A model generated the notes under the pieces. That model made no database searches. It saw only the letters and a list, made by a program, of their open reading frames with translations, and had not been told where the DNA came from. The position numbers were made by a program, and so were the translations under genes. Below are positions 54,572 to 63,676 of a stretch of DNA of 64,000 bases, one piece after another; position 1 is the stretch's first letter; each line of letters starts with the position of its first letter. The stretch is taken from contig ASRH01000003.1 in NCBI GenBank assembly GCA_000565255.1, positions 124,001 through 188,000 on the forward strand, in the 5' to 3' direction. This stretch comes from Candidatus Aramenus sulfurataquae. GTDB lineage: Archaea; Thermoproteota; Thermoprotei_A; Sulfolobales; Sulfolobaceae.

Positions 54572-54949
54572 CTAGACGGATACTATTTGAGCATCCTCGG
54601 TGTCCATGGAGAAGCTCGTTATACCCGCTATCTCGTCAACGAGTTCGTTGTAGTCAGCCTTCGTCAAGTTAAACAGCTTGCTGGCGTAGGAACAGGCATA
54701 TATCTTGACCTTGTTGGTCTTCTTGGCCTTCTTGAACAGACTTATGTAGTCCTCCTCCTTTTTCTCAACCATTGCCTTCGACGCTACGTCCTCTGTCTTG
54801 ACCTCAGGAGTCTTAGTGAACGCTTTTACAGCGTCCATTGTTAGAAAGACGTATACCTCGTCACCCATGGAAGAGATTATAACTGACGTCATCGCAGCGT
54901 AGGCTAGCCTGGAGGCCTCGTTGGAGCCTATGATGATTCCCGTCTTCAT
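54572..54949 (-). CDS. DsrE/F-like sulfur-carrier protein
   Basis: The 125-residue protein begins with MKTGIIIGSNEASRLAYAAM and carries the candidate persulfide cysteine Cys86 in KIYACSYASKLF, as in DsrE proteins. These accept sulfane sulfur with TusA during sulfur oxidation. Here the gene remains intact, but the neighbouring tusA is frameshifted and other pieces of the locus are truncated, so the pathway unit at this site is broken. Confidence 0.75.
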   Translation of the reverse strand: MKTGIIIGSNEASRLAYAAMTSVIISSMGDEVYVFLTMDAVKAFTKTPEVKTEDVASKAMVEKKEEDYISLFKKAKKTNKVKIYACSYASKLFNLTKADYNELVDEIAGITSFSMDTEDAQIVSV

Positions 54950-54955
54950 CCTTTC

Positions 54956-55161
54956 TCACTTTTGTAGCACTAGGATGTACTTGTTTCCTCCTGTTTGTCC
55001 TCCACTACAGTTAAGTTCTTCTTTGACCAGTCTAGTATGTCTTTCTTGGTTGCCTCGTCTCCTAGTATTACCTTTACTGCCTCTCCCTTTTCCATCTCGT
55101 CTACCACTCCAGATAGTTCCCCTATGGGTCCAGCACACGACGAGCTCGTTAGATCTAATTC
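54956..55161 (-). pseudogene. tusA: tusA remnant with frameshift and lost start
   Basis: The minus strand reads LDLTSSSCAGPIGELSGVVD and continues ...KGEAVKVILGDEATKKDILDW, the TusA fold with its CxGP persulfide cysteine. A stop codon (TAG) lies two codons before KELDLT, where the start should be. Near base 55000 the frame changes by one base, after which GNKYILVLQK and a stop follow. At least two defects make it a pseudogene. The gene is adjacent to dsrE, as in sulfur-oxidation clusters. Confidence 0.75.
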
Positions 55162-55332
55162 CTTCTAAAGAGGGTCGTAAGGAAACTGGACACAATAAAC
55201 AGCGTGTTAGACAAGGTTGAGGAGCTCAACGCCACGGGTGCTCTCGGCGCTACAACGAACATGGCATACGCGGCAAAGACCTTGAGGGACATGCTAAATG
55301 ACGAGGCCCTCGAGCACATATCCGGAAGTCCA
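55158..55332 (+). pseudogene. DUF1641 protein fragment, inverted relative to its neighbours
   Basis: The plus strand encodes LLKRVVRKLDTINSVLDKVE and ELNATGALGATTNMAYAAKT up to HISGS, the conserved core of DUF1641. No start exists and the frame ends at the junction with the etfA piece. DUF1641 genes occur in heterodisulfide-reductase-like sulfur oxidation clusters and near formate dehydrogenase. As a lone internal fragment it marks a rearrangement. Confidence 0.75.
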
Positions 55333-55489
55333 CTAGGCCGTCCTCCTCGACCTTGTCCGCTAGGTAGAGCTTCCTCGTGAAGTTGACCTTCTGGGTGAAG
55401 ACGCCGACCGTGTCCTCTGTCAAGGACTGGGCCAACGCAGAGGCCATCTTGAAGAACTGGAGTGCCTCCGAAAACACTACTACCTTCAT
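55320..55489 (-). pseudogene. etfA: etfA (electron-transfer flavoprotein alpha) 5' fragment
   Basis: The ATG at 55489 overlaps the etfB stop by 4 bases, as in intact etfBA operons. About 56 residues (MKVVVFSEALQFFKMASALA to EEDGLVDFR) match an EtfA N terminus, then the frame runs into the antisense of the DUF1641 piece and ends. EtfA needs its C-terminal FAD domain, so the product cannot work. The break is at about 55320-55335. Confidence 0.75.
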
Positions 55490-56214
55490 AGTAACCCCTC
55501 CGACCTCAGGAGCTCTATTAACTTGTCCACTGCCTTGCCCATATCCCCCTCTTTAATCACTACCCTTTTCCTCTTTACCACTATGGGCTTCACGTCCTTC
55601 ACCTTTACCTTTGTCTCCAAGCTAAAGTTGACTTCCTTCACCGGCTTCTTTGAGGACTCCATTATCTGCCTGACGCTGGGTATCCTTGGAGTGTTTATTT
55701 CTCCACCTACTGAGATCACTGCAGGAAGTTCTCCCTCCACCTTCTCCGAGTAAGACACCATGCCCCTCTCAGCAACGAACTTCTTTCCCTCTAGCGAGAA
55801 AGACCTTACGTTTGACACAAATGGCATCCCCAGGAGCTCCGCTACGTACCTGGGTACTCCAGTAGTACCGCTGTCGACTGTCTGCTCCCCGAAAATTATC
55901 AAGTCCGGGTTTAGGCCCCTGACGTTCTCGGATATGGCCATGGAGGTGTCGTAGACGTCGAGGTCGTTAGACTTTACTACTATGACTTCGTCCAAACCCA
56001 TGGCTAGCGCCTCCCTTATGACCTTCCTGTCTCCAGCCCCTACTGTAATGCCTATAGCCCTCCCGCCGTTCCTCTCCTTTAGGCTCACCGCCTCTTCGAT
56101 TGCGTTCTTATCGTAGGTGTTGAGCTTTAATGGGACGTCTAAAAGTAACTTGTCCTCTGACACCCTAATGAGGGACTCATCAGGGACTACTTTGAAGCCT
56201 ACAACTATATTCAT
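55486..56214 (-). CDS. etfB: Electron-transfer flavoprotein beta subunit
   Basis: The 242-residue protein is a full-length EtfB: NIVVGFKVVPDE at the N terminus, TYDKNAIEEAVSLKE, and GEQTVDSGTTGVPRYVAELLG (AMP/FAD region). EtfB pairs with EtfA to accept electrons from acyl-CoA dehydrogenases or FixC-type enzymes. Here the coupled etfA is truncated after about 56 residues. Unless another etfA exists in the genome, this subunit is orphaned. Confidence 0.85.
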   Translation of the reverse strand: MNIVVGFKVVPDESLIRVSEDKLLLDVPLKLNTYDKNAIEEAVSLKERNGGRAIGITVGAGDRKVIREALAMGLDEVIVVKSNDLDVYDTSMAISENVRGLNPDLIIFGEQTVDSGTTGVPRYVAELLGMPFVSNVRSFSLEGKKFVAERGMVSYSEKVEGELPAVISVGGEINTPRIPSVRQIMESSKKPVKEVNFSLETKVKVKDVKPIVVKRKRVVIKEGDMGKAVDKLIELLRSEGLL

Positions 56215-56308
56215 AAATTAAGTATATTTTTGGTATAAAAAAAAATAAAGATTATCTATGGACGTCCACTTTTGCCAGTTGGACTTGCCCTTTTTAAAAA
56301 CGCTTATA

Positions 56309-56325
56309 TGTTCGCTAACGAAACA
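56309..56325. promoter_or_regulatory. Imperfect palindrome downstream of a TATA box
   Basis: TGTTCG-CTAA-CGAA-ACA (56309-56325) lies between the TATA box CCTTTTTAAAAACG (about 56288-56301) and the ATG at 56333, around the expected transcription start. A repressor of the efflux gene may bind here. Confidence 0.4.
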
Positions 56326-56332
56326 GTAATTT

Positions 56333-57748
56333 ATGAGGGCTGAGCAGGTAGTATTGGCAGTAGTAGTCCTAGGGGTAATGATGGGCGCCATTGACTCCAC
56401 TATAGTCATCCTGGCGTTGCCCACCATGGTTCAAGATCTGCATTCAGACCTCTTCACCATGATATGGGTCATCCTTATTTACTTACTCGAGATTGCCGTG
56501 CTTACTACGCAGTTGGGAAGGATAGGGGACTCCTTCGGTAGGGGAAAGATTTACAACGTTGGGTTCATAATCTTCACTATAGGTTCCGCCCTCTGTGGGG
56601 CTTCGCCTTCAGCCTATTTCCTCATAGGCTCAAGGGGAATACAAGCCATTGGAGCGTCGATGATGCAGGCCAATAGTGGGGCCATCGTGTCTGACTACTT
56701 TCCTCCCAATAGGAGGGGGAGGGCCTTCGGCTTTACATCAATAGGCTGGAACGTCGGCGCAATGTTGGGCATAGTTCTTGGGGGCATAATAACCACCTTC
56801 GTGGGCTGGAGGTACATATTTTACATTAACGTACCTATAGGCATAATTGCTGCGTTGATAGGTTTCAGGGTAGTAAAGGACGTGAACAAGGTTAGGAGTA
56901 AGGTTGACTATGTAGGAATGACCATCTTCGGGCTTTCCTTGGCTTCCATAACTTACGGTGCGGCAGACATAGCAGGAGAGGGGCTTGCGCTCAAGAACGA
57001 GATTCTCCTAGCTGTAGGCGTAGCCCTTCTAGCTGTGTTCGTCTTAGTTGAGACCAGAACCGAGTCCCCACTTATAGACCTTAAGGTATTCAGGAACAGG
57101 GTACTCACGGCGTCTTTACTTGCCTCGTTCTTTCAGAGCAGTGGCTACTTAGCAACGGCGTTCCTGCTAATAATGTACCTCCAGGGGATTAGGGGGCTTT
57201 CCCCCTTCTACGCTTCCCTCCTGTTAGTCCCGGGCTATGTGGCAGCAGGATCCATAGGTCCCTTCGCGGGGAGGCTCTCCGACAAGATAGGGGCCAGGAT
57301 TCCCGCAACTTTGGGTATATTCCTCATGGCGATGGTCTCGTCTTTCTACGCGCTAGAGTTGTCGACCAACACACCTCTGTATTACATTATAATAGCCTCA
57401 GTTATTGGAGGGATAGGCTCGTCCCTGTTTTACCCGGCTAACAACAGCGCTGTTATGGCAAACGCCCCAAAGAGCTTGTACGGTGCCGTCTCCGGAATGC
57501 TGAGGACTCTTGGAAATACCGGCATCTTGGTGAGCTATGTTTTGGCCATAACCGTTGCTTCACTTTCTGTCCCTAGGTACGTCGCATTTGAGGTTTTCCT
57601 TGGAACTTCCAACCTAATAGGAGGCGTTGGTGTTAAGTTCCTCGAGGGACTCCACACGGCTTTCCTGGTATCAATAGCTATACTTTCAGTTGCAGCCTTG
57701 TTATCAGCGTTGAGAGGTAGGGAAAATAGGGCAGAGCTTGCTAAGTAG
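56333..57748 (+). CDS. MFS drug-efflux protein, DHA2 (EmrB/QacA) family
   Basis: The 471-residue protein has fourteen predicted membrane helices. [23 protein letters not shown] (helix 1), [20 protein letters not shown] (loop 2-3) and [23 protein letters not shown] (motif C) mark DHA2 antiporters. It is a closer length to typical members than the pump at 35.4 kb. A TATA box about 35 bases upstream and a palindrome at the start suggest local regulation. No regulator gene is adjacent. Confidence 0.85.
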   Translation: MRAEQVVLAVVVLGVMMGAIDSTIVILALPTMVQDLHSDLFTMIWVILIYLLEIAVLTTQLGRIGDSFGRGKIYNVGFIIFTIGSALCGASPSAYFLIGSRGIQAIGASMMQANSGAIVSDYFPPNRRGRAFGFTSIGWNVGAMLGIVLGGIITTFVGWRYIFYINVPIGIIAALIGFRVVKDVNKVRSKVDYVGMTIFGLSLASITYGAADIAGEGLALKNEILLAVGVALLAVFVLVETRTESPLIDLKVFRNRVLTASLLASFFQSSGYLATAFLLIMYLQGIRGLSPFYASLLLVPGYVAAGSIGPFAGRLSDKIGARIPATLGIFLMAMVSSFYALELSTNTPLYYIIIASVIGGIGSSLFYPANNSAVMANAPKSLYGAVSGMLRTLGNTGILVSYVLAITVASLSVPRYVAFEVFLGTSNLIGGVGVKFLEGLHTAFLVSIAILSVAALLSALRGRENRAELAK

Positions 57749-57952
57749 TTGATATTGATGGCAGTCAGCGAGGGGCCCCAGCCAATGCAGTTTGGGTTAA
57801 ATGCGTTGCTCCCTTCGGTCTATTACTTTTTCCCCTTTTACCTCTGTGGCTATTGAAAATATTTATTTAATTCTCAACAGATTGTGAACTTCTGTGGGAC
57901 ATATTAGCTGTTGCCTCAAAAGTAATAAAGGGGAAATCAGTGGTGGGCAGTC

Positions 57953-59761
57953 GTGAACTACGGAGTGCTGAGCCTCTCCCTTCTTGTAACTCTGCTGTTA
58001 GCCTTCGTAATGGCTAGGCTAAAGGTAAGCCCGGTCATTGCCTACCTCCTTGGGGGGTTTATGGCGTCCACCCTCCTCGGTTTCAGCTTTAGTTCCCCTG
58101 ACTTTAGTCTGTTGAACTTCCTAGCGTTGAACTTGCTGGCGTTTGAGATAGGGGCTTCCTTCAACATATCCGCCACAAGGGAGCTGTTCCGTAGGGCGCT
58201 AGTAATAGCCCTAACGGAGATGATGTTCATCTTACTCCTCTCCTACTTCTTTGGAATCTACTTCCTCCACCTAGATCCCTTCCTCTCACTCTTCTTGGTC
58301 TTAGCGTCGATAGACACCAGCACTGCAATCCTTTATAAGTTAACTGAGAAGACCCTCGACCACGATACTAGAAACCTCCTGGTGGCAGTGGCGTCCATAG
58401 AGGACATAGAAGTGTTTTTCCTATATTCCATTATAGTTGCCCTTAACGGTACTTTCAGCCCGTTGAGGGTCACGTTCACCGTAGTTGAGGTCATCTTAGC
58501 GGCGCTAACAGTTTACGTGTTTGCTAAGTACTTCATTTCTGGCCTCTCCAGAGTGTTTAGAGGGATAGAGGAGACGAGCATTTCAATACTCCTTCCAGTT
58601 GTTCTCGTCTTCGTTTTCGAGTACGTATCCGAACTGACCGACATACCGGCTACCTTGACAATGATACTTGCAGGCCTTGCGTTCTCGACAGTTAGCGGTA
58701 GCGACAGGGTGCTTAAGCTGACTTCCCCTATTAGGGAGTTTGCCCTAATATTCTTCTTTCTATCAGTGGGGAGTTACTTCCAAGTGACACCCGCGTTTCC
58801 GCTGCTTTTCGGCATCTCATTAGCGGTGTTAGCGATCAAGTACTTCTCCTTCAGCACTGCGTCCTGGATAACGGGGGAGAACTTCGTCCACGCCTTTAGG
58901 AATGGGCTCTACATGTTGCCCATAAGTGAGTTCGGTATAATAGTGTCCCTCCAAGCCCTACAGCAGGGATTAGACGTTATGCCCATATACTACGTGTCGG
59001 TGACCGTGGTGTTGGTATCATCAGTATTAGCGTCAGTCATAGCTAACAGGGTTAGGGAAATAACTAAGCTCATAAATAGGGCGTTCTCGAGTTCATTGAT
59101 ACTAAAGGAAATGAACAGTTTGATCATGACCGTAAACCACGCTGTGATTAAGGACGTGGAGCAGGTATCTAAAAACAGGATATTTAGGGATTTCGTGTGG
59201 GCAATGCTTTACGTGTTTTTACCCTACGTAGTTTTTCCCATCGTAGTAAAGGTAGAAGAGTTGATAATCTCTCCACTCCCGCAGAGCCAACTACTGCTTC
59301 AAGTAATTTACGCGTTTGAGATTGCACTAGCGATCCTGTTCTCTTACCAGTTCAGTAGGATAATGTCGAGGATTTTCAAAACCCTGCTGAACTTTGCAGA
59401 GCTCTCTGTAATGAGGCTTAGGACTAGGAGCTCCGTAAAGAAGATATTTTCGTTCTTTACGTCAAGGCTAATAGTCCTTCCCTATTACCTAATCGCCTTG
59501 CTTTACATAGTCTTAACAGCCATACCTCTTTCGTATAAGCTTCCCCCCGTTGCAATACTCATATTCGCGCTTGTGTCCATAGTGGTCTCTGCGCTTGTAC
59601 AACCACTGACGTTCGGCTTCTACGACAAGAACAAGGAGCCAGAGATCGTGAAGGAGACCCTGAGGGCGATCAAAAGGCTTAAAAAACGTAGAATTCCCTT
59701 ACCCCGTAAGGGGGACAAAAACAGGAGGAAAGAGGTCATAGTCTCTCAACAGACTCCCTAA
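57953..59761 (+). CDS. CPA2-family monovalent cation:proton antiporter
   Basis: The 602-residue protein has about twelve membrane helices of the Na+/H+ exchanger fold (GGFMASTLLGF, LASIDTSTAILYKLT, AVASIEDIEVFF with the paired acidic site). A C-terminal block of about 230 residues with three or four more membrane segments and a basic tail follows. It may regulate internal pH or K+/Na+. Translation starts at GTG 57953. Its end overlaps the aminotransferase gene by 26 bases. Confidence 0.85.
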   Translation: MNYGVLSLSLLVTLLLAFVMARLKVSPVIAYLLGGFMASTLLGFSFSSPDFSLLNFLALNLLAFEIGASFNISATRELFRRALVIALTEMMFILLLSYFFGIYFLHLDPFLSLFLVLASIDTSTAILYKLTEKTLDHDTRNLLVAVASIEDIEVFFLYSIIVALNGTFSPLRVTFTVVEVILAALTVYVFAKYFISGLSRVFRGIEETSISILLPVVLVFVFEYVSELTDIPATLTMILAGLAFSTVSGSDRVLKLTSPIREFALIFFFLSVGSYFQVTPAFPLLFGISLAVLAIKYFSFSTASWITGENFVHAFRNGLYMLPISEFGIIVSLQALQQGLDVMPIYYVSVTVVLVSSVLASVIANRVREITKLINRAFSSSLILKEMNSLIMTVNHAVIKDVEQVSKNRIFRDFVWAMLYVFLPYVVFPIVVKVEELIISPLPQSQLLLQVIYAFEIALAILFSYQFSRIMSRIFKTLLNFAELSVMRLRTRSSVKKIFSFFTSRLIVLPYYLIALLYIVLTAIPLSYKLPPVAILIFALVSIVVSALVQPLTFGFYDKNKEPEIVKETLRAIKRLKKRRIPLPRKGDKNRRKEVIVSQQTP

Positions 59762-60983
59762 CTATTCTAGTCCCCTTTATCGCTAGTTCCTCCTCGATAG
59801 TTAACGGAGGAAGTAGCCTAACCACGGACTCTCCTGCACCTATGGGAAGGGCTCCCGCGCGGAAGGACTCTATTAAGGCCTTTTCTAGCCCCTCCTTAAA
59901 GGGCCTTTTCCCTTTCCTCAGTTCTAGGCCTATCATAAGCCCCTTACCTCTGACCTCGTGGACATAGGGAGACCTCGCATCCATCAGCTCCTCCATTATC
60001 TCTTTTCCTACGTCGTTTACTCTTCTAAGAAGCTTGGGCACCTCTTCGAGGACTACCTTGGACGCTGAAAGGGCTAATGGGTTGCCACCAAAAGTGTTTG
60101 CGTGGGAACCAGGGGGAAGGTCCATCACCTCCGACCTGCCAACCACTGCTCCTAGGGGCAGGCCTCCGCCCAACGCCTTAGCCAAACACACGAGGTCAGG
60201 CTCCACGTTGTAGTGCTCAAAGGCAAACATCTTCCCGGTCCTTCCTATACCGGTCTGTACCTCGTCCACTATTAGTAGGATGCCGTGTTTTTTGGTGAGA
60301 GCCCTCAACTTGGGCAAGAAGTCGTCCGGAGGTACCACTACTCCTCCTTCTCCTTGTATTGGTTCTAGGACGAACGCGGCTACCTCGTTTGGGTCTACTA
60401 CCTTCTCGAATAGCCAGTCTTCTACGAACTCCATTAAGGAATCAACGTCCTTAAATAGCGGGTTCCTCTTGTCTGGGTAGGGTATTAGGAGAGTGGAAGG
60501 GAGGAGAGGAGAAAAGAAGCTTCTTTGTACCGACTTGCTTGAAGTAAACGAGAGGGAGCCCATTGTCCTCCCGTGGAAAGAGTTAATAAAACCCACTACG
60601 TACTGCCTCTTGGTGTGCCACCTGGCGATCTTTATAGCGCCTTCAACGCTCTCCGTTCCGCTGTTAGTGAAGAACACCTTTGCGGAAAATGGCATGAGAG
60701 AGGAGAGCTTCTTCGCCACGTCTACTGCAAGCTCGTAGTAGAAGTCAGTTAAGCTGTAGTGGAAGAACTTCTCCATCTGCTCAGCTATGGCCTCCTTGAT
60801 TTTTGGATGGTTGTGGCCCAATGCGACGACTCCTATCCCTGCGTTGAGGTCTATGTACTCCCTCCCCTCTACGTCGTATACTAGGGAGCCTATAGCGTGG
60901 TCTACGACCAGAGGATACCATCTCCTAAAGGACTGCATAAGATACTTGGAGTCCTCTTCTATCACTTTGTTGACTTTGTTCAT
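59736..60983 (-). CDS. Class III aminotransferase (GABA/acetylornithine type)
   Basis: The 415-residue PLP enzyme has the class III pattern: FFTNSGTESVEGAIKIARWHT (cofactor phosphate site), LLIVDEVQTGIGRTGKMFAFEH (Asp pairing with the PLP nitrogen) and LAKALGGGLPLGAVVGR (PLP lysine). Members transfer the omega-amino group of GABA, ornithine, acetylornithine or acetyllysine. Substrate class is not certain from sequence. It lies between two antiporter genes; P5C reductase is about 1.9 kb away, so an ornithine/proline link is possible. Confidence 0.85.
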   Translation of the reverse strand: MNKVNKVIEEDSKYLMQSFRRWYPLVVDHAIGSLVYDVEGREYIDLNAGIGVVALGHNHPKIKEAIAEQMEKFFHYSLTDFYYELAVDVAKKLSSLMPFSAKVFFTNSGTESVEGAIKIARWHTKRQYVVGFINSFHGRTMGSLSFTSSKSVQRSFFSPLLPSTLLIPYPDKRNPLFKDVDSLMEFVEDWLFEKVVDPNEVAAFVLEPIQGEGGVVVPPDDFLPKLRALTKKHGILLIVDEVQTGIGRTGKMFAFEHYNVEPDLVCLAKALGGGLPLGAVVGRSEVMDLPPGSHANTFGGNPLALSASKVVLEEVPKLLRRVNDVGKEIMEELMDARSPYVHEVRGKGLMIGLELRKGKRPFKEGLEKALIESFRAGALPIGAGESVVRLLPPLTIEEELAIKGTRIVRESVERL

Positions 60984-61026
60984 AAAGTAAAGTTTGTTTT
61001 AGAACGTATTAAGTGTTAGTCCTTTC

Positions 61027-61224
61027 CTATGTCTTGGCCTTCTTCTTTGCCTTTACCTTCCTTGCCTTCCTCTCCGGGAGCTTAAAGGAGATTAGCTCGT
61101 AGTTATACCCTATGAGTAATACAACTACTATGGGGATTAGGAGAATGGCTAGGGCTATTTCAGGGAAGTAGCCTATGTAAACTGGAGGAGGGGGAACGGT
61201 TGCACTCGCTGTGTTAGTTACCAT
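61027..61224 (-). CDS. Small single-pass membrane protein
   Basis: The 65-residue product has a short extracytoplasmic-looking N terminus (SATVPPPPVYIGYF), one membrane segment (about 20-40) and a very basic C terminus (KLPERKARKVKAKKKAKT). The basic tail would lie in the cytoplasm. It is located 32 bases downstream of the CBS-domain antiporter and 43 bases before the aminotransferase on the same strand, so it may be an antiporter accessory. No family was recognised. Confidence 0.6.
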   Translation of the reverse strand: MVTNTASATVPPPPVYIGYFPEIALAILLIPIVVVLLIGYNYELISFKLPERKARKVKAKKKAKT

Positions 61225-61256
61225 CGCATATTCTCAACCCAAGCTGGTATTAAGTT

Positions 61257-62765
61257 TTATGATGAGAGTAGGCGGAACAGTTCCCTCTCGTACACCGTTG
61301 CCCTTAGCTTTCCGTTTGACATTACTGCTATTACTATGGCCTCGGTTTCTCTAAATTTCCTAAGCACGTCTAGGACCCTCGCCTTCTCGTCAACTATTAC
61401 CACTTCGTCTAGCGGGACTTCACACGCCCTTAACCTCCCGTAGTCCTCAGGGTTAATCTCAAGGAGGGTGGAAACACTGAGGACTCCCATCGGTCTCCCA
61501 TTGTTTACTACCACTATTCCCCTGAGTCCCCTCTCGTTGATCTTTTCGATAACTTCCCTTAAATAGGACTCACAACTGACCGTGATAAGGGGTATTTGGT
61601 TCAATACTTCCTTAAGCCTCGTGTTTAACCTAGCCCTACTTGGTTTAGCAACCTTAAACCCTCCCCTTAACTTAAATAGGATTGGCACTAGTAGGGCAGA
61701 GAACGATATAGCAAGGGTAGAGTAGGAGTACTCTTGGGAAGATATGGCCCCTGCGTTAAGTGCAGTTATCAGCAAGGATACGTCTACACCTCCTTTCACC
61801 GAAGTGCCCAAGCCGTTGAGTATTGGGTCGACGTTGACTAGCCTGCTCGACATAAAACCGGACAGGAACTTTGAGGATATCACAGCTGTCATAAGCACAA
61901 GGCTTGAGAGGAGGAGCTGTGGCGTAAGCCTCACGAAGTAGAGCCCGATGCTCACGAAGAACAGGGGCTCGAAGAAACCGTACGTGAACCCCCTGAGTTT
62001 TTCCAGGAGATCCGGTCTGTCCTTAAAGTAATTCCTTAGGAGGAAGCCCAGGAAGAGGGCAGAGATGGCGGAGTTAAACTTCAAGTAGTCCGCCAAGAAG
62101 CCCACAATGAGTATGACGGATATTACCGAGGCGAACTCAATCTCCCTTACCTTCACGTAGCTTTCCACTTTTTCCAGAAACTTAGCTATGAACGGACCAA
62201 CGGCGAAGATCGAAATTATGAGTCCTAATATCTCCAGCGTAGTTGGAAGGAGATCTCCCCTTGATTGGAGGAATATGGAGAAGATAACCACCGACACGAT
62301 CTCTACCAAGGTAGCTTGGTAAAAGAGTGTCGTGCCTACCCTTTCCTTTCCAATGCCGAGGTCTATCAATAGTCTAGTGAGGGGTCCAGCGCTGGTCATT
62401 ATGAGGGGAACAAGGACTACAAAGGGACTAGGCAATCCCATCCTTATGACCACTAGCAGGACGACTACTAGGGGTATAACTAATTGTAGCGCCGACGCTG
62501 GGATAACGTTCTTAGGTATGTCGTGGTCAACGCTTATTTCTTCTACGCCTGCTAGGAACAACAGGAGTACTATGCCGAGAGACGATATAAACGAGACAAT
62601 TTGGTTAACTTGAATTGCCCCTGTCACCCCTGGGCCAAGCAAAATCCCTAAAAAGATGGAGCCTACAAATGGTATTAGCCCAAGCCTTGAGAATCCCTCC
62701 TCAGCTACTTTAGCCAGGATCAGCATTATTCCAAGATAGAGTAAGGTAATTACTAGGACGCTCAT
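61257..62765 (-). CDS. CPA2-family cation:proton antiporter with C-terminal CBS domains
   Basis: The 502-residue protein has about twelve membrane helices of the CPA2 fold (FVGSIFLGILLGPGVTGAIQ, VSVDHDIP-like helix) followed by about 130 cytoplasmic residues. These hold two CBS-type motifs (VSCESYLREVIEKINERGLRG and PLDEVVIVDEKARVLDVLRKF), which could bind adenine nucleotides and gate transport. It is unlike the 602-residue antiporter in its tail, so the two are not recent duplicates. Confidence 0.85.
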   Translation of the reverse strand: MSVLVITLLYLGIMLILAKVAEEGFSRLGLIPFVGSIFLGILLGPGVTGAIQVNQIVSFISSLGIVLLLFLAGVEEISVDHDIPKNVIPASALQLVIPLVVVLLVVIRMGLPSPFVVLVPLIMTSAGPLTRLLIDLGIGKERVGTTLFYQATLVEIVSVVIFSIFLQSRGDLLPTTLEILGLIISIFAVGPFIAKFLEKVESYVKVREIEFASVISVILIVGFLADYLKFNSAISALFLGFLLRNYFKDRPDLLEKLRGFTYGFFEPLFFVSIGLYFVRLTPQLLLSSLVLMTAVISSKFLSGFMSSRLVNVDPILNGLGTSVKGGVDVSLLITALNAGAISSQEYSYSTLAISFSALLVPILFKLRGGFKVAKPSRARLNTRLKEVLNQIPLITVSCESYLREVIEKINERGLRGIVVVNNGRPMGVLSVSTLLEINPEDYGRLRACEVPLDEVVIVDEKARVLDVLRKFRETEAIVIAVMSNGKLRATVYERELFRLLSS

Positions 62766-62850
62766 AGTGGAAATAACTAGTTCAGCTTATAAAATTAAAC
62801 CAACACGTGCTCGTCCTGACGTTAGGCGCGTTTCACGGGAACGAAAACCG

Positions 62851-62859
62851 AATTATACC
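62851..62859 (+). promoter_or_regulatory. TATA box deciding the proC start
   Basis: AATTATACC lies about 25 bases before the ATG at 62879. The in-frame upstream start at 62807 would place 24 non-conserved residues before the family N terminus. Confidence 0.65.
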
Positions 62860-62878
62860 CCAGCGCTATAGTTTGCCT

Positions 62879-63676
62879 ATGCACAAAGTGGCAGTGATAG
62901 GGACTGGCAAAATTGGTACAGCTATAATAAGGGCCCTACTTGAGAGCTACCCTTCAGTTAGGATCATATCCACAGGGAGGAGAGATGAGACGTTGATGAA
63001 GGCTAAGAGCATGGGCGTTGAGGCGACCAAGGACAACGACTACGCGGTGAGGGAGAGCGATCTAGTAATCCTCAGCGTAAAGCCCCAGCACTTCTCCACA
63101 GTGCTCTCCCAAGTGAAGTCTTGGGAGGGAAAGAAGGTGGTCTCTGTGATGGCTGGGATAAGGGCGTCCACCCTCTCTTCCCTGCTCAAGGGTGCTAAGG
63201 TGGTCCGAGCGATGCCTAACATTAACGCAATAGTCAAGAGGTCTGTAACAGCCATAGCGGAGAACGGCGGGAGGGATGAGGAGATCGAGGAGGTATTTAG
63301 GGCGCTGGGCACTGTTTACTGGGTCCCGGAGGAGATGCTTGACGTCTGGACGGCCCTTGTGGGGAGCGGACCTGCATTTATCTCGGAGATAATAGATGGA
63401 CTGGTCCTAGGGGCGGTGGAGTGCGGGATGCCCAGGGATTTGGCCTACAACGCTGTCCTTGACATGATAGCAGGGACTGTGGAGAACTTGAGGCTTAACG
63501 GAGATCATCCAGTTACGTTGAGGGACTTAGTGACCACCCCTTCTGGCACTACGATCAGGGGGTTGATGACTATGGAGGAACAGGGGGTCAAATCAGCGCT
63601 AATTAAGACCGTCGAGTCTGCGTACCGCAGGGCTAAAGAGATAGGTAACGAAATAGACAGAAAAATAAGGGATTAA
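62879..63676 (+). CDS. proC: Pyrroline-5-carboxylate reductase
   Basis: P5C reductase makes proline from pyrroline-5-carboxylate with NAD(P)H. From MHKVAVIGTGKIGTAIIRAL the product is 265 residues, the usual size. It has the Rossmann GxGxxG, the SVMAGIRASTLSSLL segment and the C-terminal signature TPSGTTIRGLMTMEEQGVKS. The gene has its own TATA box. It ends in a TTAA overlap with wrbA on the other strand. Confidence 0.95.
   Translation: MHKVAVIGTGKIGTAIIRALLESYPSVRIISTGRRDETLMKAKSMGVEATKDNDYAVRESDLVILSVKPQHFSTVLSQVKSWEGKKVVSVMAGIRASTLSSLLKGAKVVRAMPNINAIVKRSVTAIAENGGRDEEIEEVFRALGTVYWVPEEMLDVWTALVGSGPAFISEIIDGLVLGAVECGMPRDLAYNAVLDMIAGTVENLRLNGDHPVTLRDLVTTPSGTTIRGLMTMEEQGVKSALIKTVESAYRRAKEIGNEIDRKIRD

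Noticed and set aside
57761-57856. Possible 31-codon frame between the MFS and antiporter genes
   Set aside because: It has no promoter or homology that I can recognise, and hydrophobic runs of this size occur by chance.
57887-57910. Seven-codon leaderless upstream ORF before the antiporter
   Set aside because: The TATA spacing is only approximate and such short frames are common; not reported as a regulator.
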